Of a DNA stretch of 64,000 bases, positions 36,137-44,848 are shown one piece after another. Made by a program: the position numbers and the translations under genes. Below the pieces are notes generated by a model, which saw nothing but the letters and a program-made list of their open reading frames with translations, searched no databases and was not told the origin of the DNA. The stretch is taken from contig NZ_JADYVD010000038.1 of assembly GCF_020193575.1 (NCBI RefSeq), forward strand, positions 18,024 to 82,023, read 5' to 3'. The DNA comes from Ensifer sp. IC4062 (lineage in GTDB: Bacteria; Pseudomonadota; Alphaproteobacteria; Rhizobiales; Rhizobiaceae). How positions within the stretch are numbered: the first letter of the stretch is position 1; every line of letters starts with the position of its first letter.

Positions 36137-36765
36137 TGCAGTTGCACGTAGGGCATCGGGACAATGGTTGAAAAGGTTGGAGCAATCACGGCCACGCCAT
36201 ATTCCAGGCCCACGCACACAAATGAGAGCACCTCCGTCACCTCGGAGCCTGATGGGGTTTGGATCGCCCATCGGCAGTCCGCCATCACGGCCGGCCTCGA
36301 AGAAAGAGCGCACGCCAAACGCGAGGCCGGGAAGGGGCACCAACACGAGCGTGACAGCAACAGCGATACAAAGCGCCGTGACAATGATCATCCAAGCGCG
36401 GATACCGACCACAAGCATCTGCTATCAGGCGAAAGCGAACGCATAGGTACGGGGAATTTAGACGACGACGTCCCCTTCGGTGAGCATTCTGGCTATGTTT
36501 GAGATACGGCCTGCTCTCGTTCACTTATCCGGCGCAATTAGGCTCAGCTTCGCAACTGCAACCCGACGGCCCAGTTCGACCTCCTAAGAACTGCCAGCGG
36601 AACCGCTGAAGATCGCAAACCTTCAACCATCCTCCCGTACGTTCAATAATGAGTCCACGCCACCAGTACGATCGGGAGTGAAACTGGCGTCGCTCGGAAA
36701 GCCGGGCGATCCCGAGCGAGACGGCCTGCGGCGGTTTCTCATATTCCTCTTCGAAAGGGTTCTTC
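36137..36765. other. Intergenic region upstream of the isochorismatase-like gene
   Basis: A 629-bp gap. Minus-strand open frames cross its left half (one, 35966-36418, begins with a hydrophobic stretch MIIVTALCIAVAVTLVLVPLPG), but they lie opposite the LysE gene or lack a ribosome site, and I do not accept them as genes. The right part holds the 20-bp-period repeat at 36621-36646. Just before ATG 36766 there is a GAAAGGG ribosome site. Confidence 0.35.
36621..36646 (-). promoter_or_regulatory. 20-bp-period direct repeat (minus strand TTGAAC / TTGAAG), candidate operator
   Basis: On the minus strand TTGAAC (36646-36641) and TTGAAG (36626-36621) are 20 bp apart, with TTA before the first as in the consensus. 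It lies 120 bp upstream of the isochorismatase-like gene. Confidence 0.42.
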
Positions 36766-37377
36766 ATGTCCGCCACCCCGGGTTTCATCCGCAAGGAAGA
36801 CGCCGTTGTTCTGATGCTTGATCATCAGACCGGCCTCTTTTCGCTCGTCAGAGACTTCCAGCCCGACGAATTCCGCAACAACGTCCTCGCCCTTGGGGCC
36901 ACTGCTAAGTACTTCGGCCTTCCCACGATTCTGGCGACGAGCATGGATCAGGGGCCAAACGGCGTGCTCCTTCCGCAACTCAGGGAGATTCTCCCGGACG
37001 CGCCCGTTATCAAGCGTCCCGGCGAGATCAACGCTTGGGACAACCCCGAATTCCTCTCGACCCTCAAGGCGACGGGCAAAAAGCAGATCATCGTCGCGGG
37101 CATCGTAACCGACGTATGCGTGGCTATGCCAACGCTCTCGGCGCTCGCCGAAGGCTACGAAGTCTTCGTGGTCGTGGACGCGTCCGGAACCTTCAGCAAC
37201 GTCGCGCGCGACGCCGCTCACACTCGTATGGCGAATGCCGGCGCACAGCTGATCAACTGGTTCGCCGTTGCGTGCGAACTTCAGCGCGACTGGCGAAACG
37301 GGGTCGAAGGCCTCGCTGCTCTCTTCGAGAAGCATATCCCGGATTACGGCAATCTCATCAGCGGACTGAAGAGATAG
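36766..37377 (+). CDS. Isochorismatase-family cysteine hydrolase (YcaC-like)
   Basis: A 203-residue hydrolase with the complete family triad: Asp19 (LMLDHQTG), Lys83 (VIKRPG) and Cys118 (GIVTDVCVAMPTLSA). The Cys is preceded by the conserved V-T-D. YcaC-like members hydrolyse amides or similar small molecules; the exact substrate is unknown. It is a single gene with an operator-like repeat upstream and a hairpin terminator downstream. Confidence 0.9.
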   Translation: MSATPGFIRKEDAVVLMLDHQTGLFSLVRDFQPDEFRNNVLALGATAKYFGLPTILATSMDQGPNGVLLPQLREILPDAPVIKRPGEINAWDNPEFLSTLKATGKKQIIVAGIVTDVCVAMPTLSALAEGYEVFVVVDASGTFSNVARDAAHTRMANAGAQLINWFAVACELQRDWRNGVEGLAALFEKHIPDYGNLISGLKR

Positions 37378-37400
37378 CCAGAGCGCTCTCCGGCTGCGGG

Positions 37401-37420
37401 GAGGGCGGATTACCGCCCTC
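37401..37420 (+). terminator. Hairpin terminator after the isochorismatase-like gene
   Basis: GAGGGCGG (37401-37408) and CCGCCCTC (37413-37420) form a perfect 8-bp stem with loop ATTA, followed by TCTACCC. It lies 24 bp after the stop codon. Confidence 0.55.
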
Positions 37421-37629
37421 TCTACCCACGAGACCGAGCATGAGGGCCATTCTCAATCATCGCCATAGCTCGCTGTCTGTTGCAATCGATGGGAGTGGGA
37501 CGCTTTGCTTTCCCGCAACTCATGCCGATGGTTGCTTATACTGAGCTTCCTCCGTCGATCTGGCTGGACGCCGTCTGGCAGCTTTTCGGCGCGGCGGCCG
37601 ACTGATCGCGATAAATCTGGTGCTAATCT

Positions 37630-38658
37630 ATGACTTCTTCTTCCGCACAAGTTACGTCGGACGGACTGGAACGTAAGCAAGGTCTTCGCCTGCCGTTGGT
37701 CCCGGCTTCGGCGTTCGGCATGGTCCTGGGAACCGCCGGACTTGCGAATGCCTGGCGTGCAGGAACCTCATATTGGGGACTTCCTGAGGAAATCGGAAGC
37801 GGTCTAACTATAGCAGCTGTCATCGTATGGGTCTTGCTGGCAGCCCTTTTCGCTCTGAAATGGCTCGTCTTCCGCAAGGAGGCAGTCGAGGAGGTCTACC
37901 ACCCGGTGCAATGCTGTTTCGTCGGTCTGCTCGGTGTCTCGACGATGTTGGCGGCAGGGGCGCTGCTGCCATGGTGGCCGGAGTGCGCGAAGGCGCTCTT
38001 TTGGGCCGGCTTCGTCTACACGCTCGCCTTTGGCGTCTGGCGTACGGGCGATCTTTGGCACGGCGGCCGCGATCCGTCGACGACGACTGCCGTTTTATAC
38101 CTTCCTACCGTCGCCGGTTCGTTTGTAACGGCTATCGTGGGCACCCATTTCGCTGGCGCGGTTTTCGGACAAATGGCTTTCGGAGCAGGTCTGTTCTCCT
38201 GGTTGGCGATCGAGTCCGTATTGCTGCATCGGTTATTGACGGCGGTCGAACTCCCGGAGGCCATTCGCCCGACCATCGGCATCCAGTTAGCACCTACAGC
38301 GGTCGGGTCGGTCGCCTATCTCAGCACAACCTCGGGACCTCCAGATATCCTGATCATGACGATGTTCGGCTACGCCGTGTTGCAGACCTTACTTATGCTC
38401 AGGATATTGCCGTGGGTAATGAAGCACGGCATCTCAGCCTCCTATTGGGCGTTCACATTCGGGGCGACTTCGCTCGCCACAGCGGCCATCAAGCTGGCTC
38501 AGCGCGACGCGGGCGAGCCGATCGAGCAGATGGCCGGCGTGGCCTTCGTATTGGCCAATGTTACGGTGGGAATCGTCGCGCTTTTTAGCTTCGTCCTGCT
38601 CCTGCGGGGCGGTCTGTTCCGTGCCAAGCGTATTGGGGATGCTGGCGGTATTGCTTGA
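37630..38658 (+). CDS. tehA: TDT-family transporter, TehA/SLAC1-like
   Basis: A 342-residue integral membrane protein with about ten hydrophobic helices, of the tellurite-resistance/dicarboxylate (TDT) family. Recognisable segments are PLVPASAFGMVLGTAGLANAW near the start, PVQCCFVGLLGVSTML, the FVTAIVG region, and the pore-helix-like ASYWAFTFGATSLATAAIK near the end. TehA-type proteins are anion channels or transporters; tellurite resistance is only one phenotype and needs not apply here. It is a single gene; ATG 37630 opens the frame. Confidence 0.82.
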   Translation: MTSSSAQVTSDGLERKQGLRLPLVPASAFGMVLGTAGLANAWRAGTSYWGLPEEIGSGLTIAAVIVWVLLAALFALKWLVFRKEAVEEVYHPVQCCFVGLLGVSTMLAAGALLPWWPECAKALFWAGFVYTLAFGVWRTGDLWHGGRDPSTTTAVLYLPTVAGSFVTAIVGTHFAGAVFGQMAFGAGLFSWLAIESVLLHRLLTAVELPEAIRPTIGIQLAPTAVGSVAYLSTTSGPPDILIMTMFGYAVLQTLLMLRILPWVMKHGISASYWAFTFGATSLATAAIKLAQRDAGEPIEQMAGVAFVLANVTVGIVALFSFVLLLRGGLFRAKRIGDAGGIA

Positions 38659-39076
38659 GCCCAGAATGAAACCTCCGAAACAACGCAGTGCGTACCCCGA
38701 TTGACAGTGGCGCTGCACGTTTGAGGCTCCTGGCGATGTTAGCTCGCGAATGACCTAAGTCTAAGGCAAAACCTATTGCACTAGAGGAGTCTCATTGGGC
38801 CGCATCTGAGAGGCTGGTCGCTTGACGCAAAGTTCAGGTCCACGGTTTTGTGGACGATGAGGCATTTTTCGTTTCCTACAAAACCGACCCGATTTCGGCT
38901 GGTGCCATGATATTGTTCGGGAGCGAGCCCTCGGCGACTTCCTGCGCGCGGCTGTTTATCCATGAGCCTCGATCCTAAGCAAGGCAAAGGACCCGCGGCA
39001 TCGCCATCGCAATCAATCTCGATCAGATCGAACGGAAGGCGAAGCAGGGTGGTGGGCTTAATCTGACGCCGGTCGA
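38659..39076. other. Intergenic region, nothing recognised
   Basis: A 418-bp gap between the convergent TehA-like and ClpP-like genes. A minus-strand frame (38781-39161) crosses most of it but overlaps the end of the ClpP-like gene and has no recognisable motif. I see no stable hairpin or repeat that I can support. Confidence 0.3.
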
Positions 39077-39988
39077 TCAGCACCCATCGAGCGCCTTGAT
39101 CCTGGAAATCAGGGTCTTCCCAAACACATACACGGTCTGAACATCCGCTCGCCCCTGGCAACGCCGCCCGGCATCTGTGGTGTATTGGTAGGAAACGCGG
39201 ACACCATCGTCACCGCGCAACTTCGTCCCCGTGAGTTTCAGCGGTTCTGACATCGCACCGAAGAACGCATGGATGGATGCTTCGTTGAAGGGGCCTTTAC
39301 CTCGTTTGTCTGGAACGACCATGGCCGATGCCGTCTCACCATCGGCGGCCGATAACGCCGAGTAAAACGCGGTCACTGTAGCCATGGGATCGTGTGGCAA
39401 CGCCTTAACCTCCTGAGCCGCGGTCAGGGCTGCTTCGGGTAGCAATGACTCGTACGAGATGCCGGCGGCCGGCGCTTTGTCGGCAGTCAGCCACTCGATG
39501 CCCTCCGGCGGGGCCGACGTCACGTAGATGATGGCGTTGTCCGGAAGCCCGTTCTGGTTGAGGTAGGCCCCGACGAGCGCGTTGCCGACGCCACTCTCAC
39601 TGGCCTTGCCATTTACCACACGATAGGCGGCATGGAAGCCGAGCTTGGAGGTGCTATCTAGGAACCTCGGCGATCCGGCGAGCCATGTGAGGGCGCATGC
39701 TGATGCGCAAAGGGAACCTGGTGGAACGGCCGTCGCAAAGCCCCTGAGTTTGATGGCGCGGCCGATCTCGATCCCTGCCGTGACACTGCCGCCTTCGCTG
39801 TTGAGGACGACCATCGCGTTATCTGAGGCAGCGGCGATCTTCCTGAAGGTGGCGTCGTCACCTTCGTTGAGAACGCCGGTGACAGAGATGAAGTCGATAC
39901 CGTCATCTCCTGCTTCCCGGTTGATTTCGACCGCCGCGGCAGGACCAGCAAGACCGACGGCCAACAGGCCAGCAAGAACATAGCGCAT
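39077..39988 (-). CDS. Exported ClpP/crotonase-fold protein (COG3904-like)
   Basis: A 303-residue periplasmic protein with a signal peptide (residues 1-19, ending AAAVE). The core strand-turn AMVVLNSEGGSVTAGIEIGRAIKLRG followed by GSLCASACALTWLAGSPRF is the pattern of periplasmic ClpP-like proteins, with a candidate Ser in CASAC flanked by two cysteines that may form a disulfide. The last 100 residues (FYSALSAADGETASAMVVPDKRG to VYVFGKTLISRIKALDGC) look like an NTF2-type cystatin-like domain. The reaction is unknown. A TATTGAAC half-site lies at 40013-40020, 25 bp upstream. Confidence 0.78.
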   Translation of the reverse strand: MRYVLAGLLAVGLAGPAAAVEINREAGDDGIDFISVTGVLNEGDDATFRKIAAASDNAMVVLNSEGGSVTAGIEIGRAIKLRGFATAVPPGSLCASACALTWLAGSPRFLDSTSKLGFHAAYRVVNGKASESGVGNALVGAYLNQNGLPDNAIIYVTSAPPEGIEWLTADKAPAAGISYESLLPEAALTAAQEVKALPHDPMATVTAFYSALSAADGETASAMVVPDKRGKGPFNEASIHAFFGAMSEPLKLTGTKLRGDDGVRVSYQYTTDAGRRCQGRADVQTVYVFGKTLISRIKALDGC

Positions 39989-40245
39989 TTGTCACCCCAG
40001 GTTGTTCATCGCTATTGAACATCGCGGTGACGGACTTGCAAGCCGGCACCGCTTGCCCCATCTGCGGGTGGCGAGAACTTACAGGAAAACGACGATCGTT
40101 GATTTCGACAGCAACGCTTAGATGCACCCACTCGAGGTGGCTCGGCCCCCTCGTAAATTCTGCGACAAAGAACATGCTGCGGCGTTCGACGTTCGAGGCT
40201 AGGCATCCACCAAGTCAGGCGGCAGGGGAACTCTGATCCCATCCG

Positions 40246-41602
40246 TCAAGACAATCCTCGAAGCAATGTTGGGATCAGTTCGGAGACGGTCGGGTGGATC
40301 GGTACCGCCCATTGAAGGTCCGTGAAGGGTGTCTTGGATGTCATCGCGTCGATGAAACCGTGGATCGCCTCGTCGCCTTCAATACCAAGAATCGTGGCTC
40401 CCAGGATTTCCTTGGTGTCGGCATCCGCCACAACCTTCATGAATCCCAGCGTTTCGTTGCGTTCCTTTGCGCGGCCGACCCTGGACATGGTGCGGCTGGA
40501 CACAGCGACGTTTCGTCCCGTCGCGCGGGCTTCCTTTTCGGTCATCCCGACCCGTCCAAGCGGGGGGATCGATGTACAGCGCATAGGCGGGCACCCTGCT
40601 CGAAACCTTGCGGTCATCGGCATCAAGCAGGTTTGCCGCAACGATCTCGAAATCGTTGTATGACGTATGCGTGAACGCCCCACGACCGTTGCAATCGCCA
40701 AGTGCCCAGATGCCCGGTACGTTGGTTTCGAGACGGTCGTTGACTTGGATGTAGCCGCGGGCGTCTGTTTCGACGCCAGCCGTTTCGAGTCCGAGATCGT
40801 CGGTGTTGGGCCGCCGCCCCGTGGCGACGAGGACATGGCTCACGTCACGGGACATGCCATCCGCGTTCAGAAGAATATCCTCTCCCTTCCTCGAGAAGGA
40901 GATTTCGCTCACTCCGGTATGGACGGCGATGCCTTCGCCGGCGAAGATGTCCCGAATGGCGCTCGAGATGTCTTCGTCCTCGCGAGGAGCGAGCCGAGCT
41001 CCACGTTCAATCACGGTGACCTCGGAGCCGAAGCGCCGATACATCTGAGCAAACTCCAGACCGATGTAGCTCCCACCGATAACGGCCAAGTGGCGGGGCA
41101 GGGTGTCCATTTCGAGGATAGAGGTGCTCGTCAGATAGTCGACATCCTCGATTCCAGGGAAGGTCGGAATAACCGGACGTGCGCCAACGTTTATGAAGAT
41201 GCGAGGTGCGGTCAGCTCTGAACCGTTCACGACCACTGTATCAGCGGCGACGAACCGCGCATGGCCATAGATGATCGACAGGTTCTCAAGGCCACCCAGC
41301 CAATCTATGAGCCCTTTCCTGGCGTCCATGGTCACGGTCTGAGCGCGCTTTCTCACGACGCTCATATCCACCGACACCTCTCCGCCGATCTTCACGCCAA
41401 AATCATCAGTCCGACGGGCGACGTAAGCTGCCCGTGCGCTCGCGACCAGCGTCTTTGTAGGCATGCAGCCCGCGTTGACGCATGTCCCACCGAGGAACTT
41501 CCGCTCTATCAATGCCACCTTGAGGCCGTTTTCCGCCATCCTGGCGGCGAGAAACGGGCCGGCCTGGCCTGCGCCGATGAATATCGCATCGTACTGCCGC
41601 AT
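40246..41602 (-). pseudogene. FAD-dependent pyridine nucleotide-disulfide oxidoreductase (mercuric reductase-like), frameshifted
   Basis: Two frames together encode one flavoprotein disulfide reductase of about 451 residues. The first (from ATG 41602) has the FAD fold (FIGAGQAGPFLA), redox cysteines in GGTCVNAGCMPTK, an NAD fold (VIGGSYIGLEFAQ) and ATGRRP. It loses homology after YALYIDPP; the other frame resumes with LGRVGMTEKEARATGR and ends with the catalytic His-Pro motif (VPIHPTVSELIPTLLR) at 40246. The break falls in a run of six C (six G at 40562-40567, plus strand); five would restore the frame. It is last in the cytochrome-molybdenum operon, overlapping DUF4126 by one base. It may be a sequencing error. 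Confidence 0.82.
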
Positions 41603-42060
41603 TAGACTGCTCCGACAACAAGGATAGCGCCGATGATCGCGACGGCGTCTTCGATGAACGCTGCCGGCCTATCCTTGCCGAAGGCCGCCGCCATCTTCCC
41701 ACGGGCTGCCGCACCGCCGTATGTACCGATGACCGCGCCGATCACACCTGCGATCAGACCTCCGACCAAAACGTCTCCGGATGCGCCGATCGTTGCACCA
41801 GTCAAAGCCCCGACAACGATTCTCGTGCCGAACTGTACCGGCACCTTGCGGCTCGGCGTCGTCGGGAGCTGGTCGCTGATCAGTTCCCCGATCGCGGCGA
41901 CCGTGAATATCCAGGGCGTCCAGCGATAGCCCATGAAGGCCAGGGAGGACGAAGACACGTCAAACCATCCAAGCCATGCAGCCCAGGCGACGGCGGCAGG
42001 TGCGGTCATGGCGCGCAGTCCCGCGATGACCCCGATCAGAAGAGCGAGAATGAGAAGCAT
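41602..42060 (-). CDS. DUF4126-family membrane protein
   Basis: A 152-residue membrane protein with about four hydrophobic segments and glycine-rich helices (VGALTGATIGASGDVLVGGLIAGVIGAVIGTYGG). The N-terminal ILALLIGVIAGLRAMTAPAAVAWAAWLGW and the charged segment ISDQLPTTPSRKVPVQFGTRI match DUF4126 proteins, whose function is unknown. It lies 12 bp after the molybdopterin subunit and its stop overlaps the start of the flavin reductase, so it is part of that operon. Confidence 0.8.
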   Translation of the reverse strand: MLLILALLIGVIAGLRAMTAPAAVAWAAWLGWFDVSSSSLAFMGYRWTPWIFTVAAIGELISDQLPTTPSRKVPVQFGTRIVVGALTGATIGASGDVLVGGLIAGVIGAVIGTYGGAAARGKMAAAFGKDRPAAFIEDAVAIIGAILVVGAV

Positions 42061-42072
42061 TGAAGTTTCCTT

Positions 42073-44364
42073 TTATGGCTGGATGGCTTCCTTGACCGCC
42101 TCGGCGGTTATTGGGATGTGCCGGAGACGTGCACCGGAAGCGGCGAAAATGGCATTTGCGATGGCTGGTCCAACGACCGTGGTTGGGGGTTCGCCAAGCC
42201 CTGTGGGTGCTTCGCGGCTATCGACGAAACTGATGTCGAGGGGCGGGGTGTCGGCGATCCTGAGAGGGGTGTAGGTGTCGAGGTTTCGATCGGCCACCTG
42301 GCCGTTTTCGAACCGGGTGCCCTCGAACAATGCGAGGCTCGCGCCCCAGAGCGTGGCTCCTTCAGCCTGCGCCAGTGCCCCGCCGGGGTCGACGATGGTT
42401 CCCGCGTCGATGACCGATGTCAGTCGCTCGACCTTCACGTTGCCGGTCGCCCGGTCGACGGAGACATGCGCCACGCAGGCGACCCAGGTCGGCATTTCGC
42501 GCTCCTGACCGAAGCTCGTCGCCACTCCGAGGCCGTGTCCGTCGGGGAGCGGGTTGCCCCATCCCGCGCGCTCGGCGACTGTTCGCAGTACATTTGCCTG
42601 GCGGAGCGCGCCGCCGACGCTGTTAGGTGCGGAACCAGCGTTTCGGCCGGTACCCTTGAGCAGGCCAATGCGGAATTCGACCGGATCAGCTCCCACATCG
42701 TGTGCTGCCTCGTCCATGAAGCTCTCTAGTGCCCAGTTCGTCCATCCGGGACCGACCGATCTAAGCCAACCAGGACGAAACGTGGCTCGGGCGAGATCGT
42801 TGGAGATCGCCCTGACCTTCTGTGCCCCCACCTCGTACCAGTGGTCGGCACCGTTGATGGAGAACGGATCGAACGGGATGCCATTGGCACCTTTTGGCAT
42901 GAAAAATGGGGCGAGTACCTCTGTTGGCCAGCCAGCGGCAGCGTGATGCTCCATCGCAACCACTTTCTTGTTCGGGTCGAGCGCCATTCGAAGCGTCTGG
43001 ACGGCCGGCGAGCGCACAGAGTCGAACCTGCAGTCGTCCTCTCTGGTGAGAATCATCTTGACCGGAGCGTTGAGGGCCTTCGCGGTCAGAGCGGCAGGAA
43101 CTGCGTAATCGCCGTTAAGCCGCCGACCAAACCCGCCGCCCAGCATGTAGGTCTTGAGGACGACCGTCTCCTCGGGACGACTGAGCGCCTTCGCAAGCGT
43201 CGGCAAAATCAGGCTCTGCCACTGATTCCCCGTGTGAATTTCGAAGATGCCATCCTTCTCGAATGCCAACGCGTTCGTCGGCTCCAGCTGGAAATGGAGA
43301 GCTGTGGCGTTGGTATACGTCCGTTCGATGATATGCTCGGCGCGGCCGAACACCGCTTCGGTGTTCGTGTTCCCTGTGTCGAGAATTGAGCCGACCTTAC
43401 CTTCGGCGATCAACGCCGCGCCATGATCCTGCAGGTCCTTCTCTGACACCTCGTTAGTGGGGCCAGCGTTCCAGGTCACACGCAGCTGATCTGCGGCGCG
43501 CATCGCGGCGACATAGGTCTCCCCGATCGCCATGACCCAGCCGGGTACCGTGTCCGTTGAATCGTCGAGGACTATCGAACGGATATATCCCTTCACACCT
43601 CGTGCGTCGCTGTCATCGACTGTCACGACCTTCGATCCGTATCTTGTCGGTGGGAGTACCGGACGGGCGTAGACCATGCCCTCGATGCGGGCATCTATGC
43701 CATAGCGCGCGCTCCCATCGATTTTCGGGGGGATATCTAGCGCGCGGACGGGGCGGCCGATTAGCCTGCGCTCCTCCACCGGCTTGGTCGGCATCGCTGC
43801 GAGTTGATCTGACGTGTACGTTCTGACGATCCCGCTTTTTACGATTGTTCCGTAGTCGATGCTCCGGTCCCCGCTGACGACTTTGCCCTCTCGGGCACGG
43901 CATTCGGCCTCCGGAACGCCGAGCAACTCCGCTCCGCGCTCGATTAACGCCTGCCGCCCGGCAGCTCCCGCTTTGCTGAAGATCGGCCAGGTCTGGGAAA
44001 CCGACCAGCTGCCGCCGGTGACCATGAGGCCCCATTTGGCGGCGGAGTCGACATGCGTGATGCGGACCTGGTCCCAGGAGACTTCGAGTTCGTCCGCGAT
44101 GATCCTTGCGAGCGACGTTCCTACATGCTGTCCCATCTCCGCGCGGATGATATTGACTTCCACAACGCCGTTGCCGTCGATGGAATACCAGATGGTTGGC
44201 TCGAAGGTCTTCTCCGGCACGATCTCATCGCCTGACGGCAGCGCCATCGAACCACTGGCGTAGTTCGCGAAACCAAATGCCGCCACTGCGCCCGAGGCGG
44301 CAATCAGGAAGCTGCGCCTCGTCAGGTTTCCCGCCGAGTGTCGAACGTCACCGATCCTAGCCAT
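42073..44364 (-). CDS. Molybdopterin-binding subunit of a xanthine oxidase-family hydroxylase (isoquinoline 1-oxidoreductase beta-like)
   Basis: A 763-residue large subunit of a molybdenum hydroxylase. It starts with a twin-arginine signal (RRSFLIAASGAVAAFGFANYA, about residues 15-35), as in IorB-type enzymes, so the complex is predicted on the periplasmic side. Family marks include IWYSIDGNGVVEVNIIRAEMGQHVGTSLA, GGSWSVSQT, LGGGFGRRL and GLGEPPTTVVGPAIANAIF near the C-terminus. With the 2Fe-2S and cytochrome c subunits encoded upstream it should oxidise an aldehyde or N-heterocycle and pass electrons to cytochrome c. It overlaps the 2Fe-2S gene by 8 bases. The substrate is unknown. Confidence 0.92.
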   Translation of the reverse strand: MARIGDVRHSAGNLTRRSFLIAASGAVAAFGFANYASGSMALPSGDEIVPEKTFEPTIWYSIDGNGVVEVNIIRAEMGQHVGTSLARIIADELEVSWDQVRITHVDSAAKWGLMVTGGSWSVSQTWPIFSKAGAAGRQALIERGAELLGVPEAECRAREGKVVSGDRSIDYGTIVKSGIVRTYTSDQLAAMPTKPVEERRLIGRPVRALDIPPKIDGSARYGIDARIEGMVYARPVLPPTRYGSKVVTVDDSDARGVKGYIRSIVLDDSTDTVPGWVMAIGETYVAAMRAADQLRVTWNAGPTNEVSEKDLQDHGAALIAEGKVGSILDTGNTNTEAVFGRAEHIIERTYTNATALHFQLEPTNALAFEKDGIFEIHTGNQWQSLILPTLAKALSRPEETVVLKTYMLGGGFGRRLNGDYAVPAALTAKALNAPVKMILTREDDCRFDSVRSPAVQTLRMALDPNKKVVAMEHHAAAGWPTEVLAPFFMPKGANGIPFDPFSINGADHWYEVGAQKVRAISNDLARATFRPGWLRSVGPGWTNWALESFMDEAAHDVGADPVEFRIGLLKGTGRNAGSAPNSVGGALRQANVLRTVAERAGWGNPLPDGHGLGVATSFGQEREMPTWVACVAHVSVDRATGNVKVERLTSVIDAGTIVDPGGALAQAEGATLWGASLALFEGTRFENGQVADRNLDTYTPLRIADTPPLDISFVDSREAPTGLGEPPTTVVGPAIANAIFAASGARLRHIPITAEAVKEAIQP

Positions 44365-44848
44365 GGGTCTGAGCCTCCTTAGCGATCGCGGCGGCGCGCT
44401 TGACTGCGGCTCGAATGCGCGGATAGGTCATGCAGCGGCACAGGTTGCCCGCCATGACAGCGTCGATGATTTCGTCCGTCGGCTCGGGAAAATCCGAGAG
44501 AAGCGTGACAGCTTGCATTATCTGTCCGGACTGACAGTAGCCGCATTGCGGAACTTGCATTTCGCTCCACGCCTTCTGTACTGGATGGGAGGCGTTCGAG
44601 GACAAACCCTCGATCGTAGTCACTTCGCCTCCGTCCACCGCCGAAATAGGCGTGACGCAGGATCGGAGCGCACGGCCACCGACGTGGACAGTGCACGCGC
44701 CACACATGCCGATGCCGCAGCCGAACTTGGTGCCCGTAAGGCCGACATTGTCGCGGATGAACCAGAGCAGGGGCGTGTCTGCCGCTTCTCGGGTCGACAC
44801 GGGTTTACCGTTCACCGAAAACGATATGGGGTTCTGGACGTTAGTCAT
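44357..44848 (-). CDS. 2Fe-2S subunit of the molybdenum hydroxylase (IorA-like)
   Basis: A 163-residue iron-sulfur subunit with two 2Fe-2S clusters: the plant-ferredoxin-type motif GCGIGMCGACTVHVGG with a fourth Cys in RSCVTP, and the alpha-helical cluster CGYCQSGQIMQ with NLCRCMTYPRI. It has no TAT signal of its own, as usual for this subunit, which is co-exported with the large one. It overlaps both the cytochrome gene and the large-subunit gene by 8 bases, so translation is coupled. Confidence 0.95.
   Translation of the reverse strand: MTNVQNPISFSVNGKPVSTREAADTPLLWFIRDNVGLTGTKFGCGIGMCGACTVHVGGRALRSCVTPISAVDGGEVTTIEGLSSNASHPVQKAWSEMQVPQCGYCQSGQIMQAVTLLSDFPEPTDEIIDAVMAGNLCRCMTYPRIRAAVKRAAAIAKEAQTHG

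Noticed and set aside
35966..36418. Minus-strand frame with a hydrophobic N-terminus
   Set aside because: A TAG lies two codons upstream, there is no ribosome site, and its second half is antisense to the LysE gene.
38781..39161. Minus-strand frame downstream of the ClpP-like gene
   Set aside because: It overlaps the end of a real gene in another frame and has no recognisable sequence.
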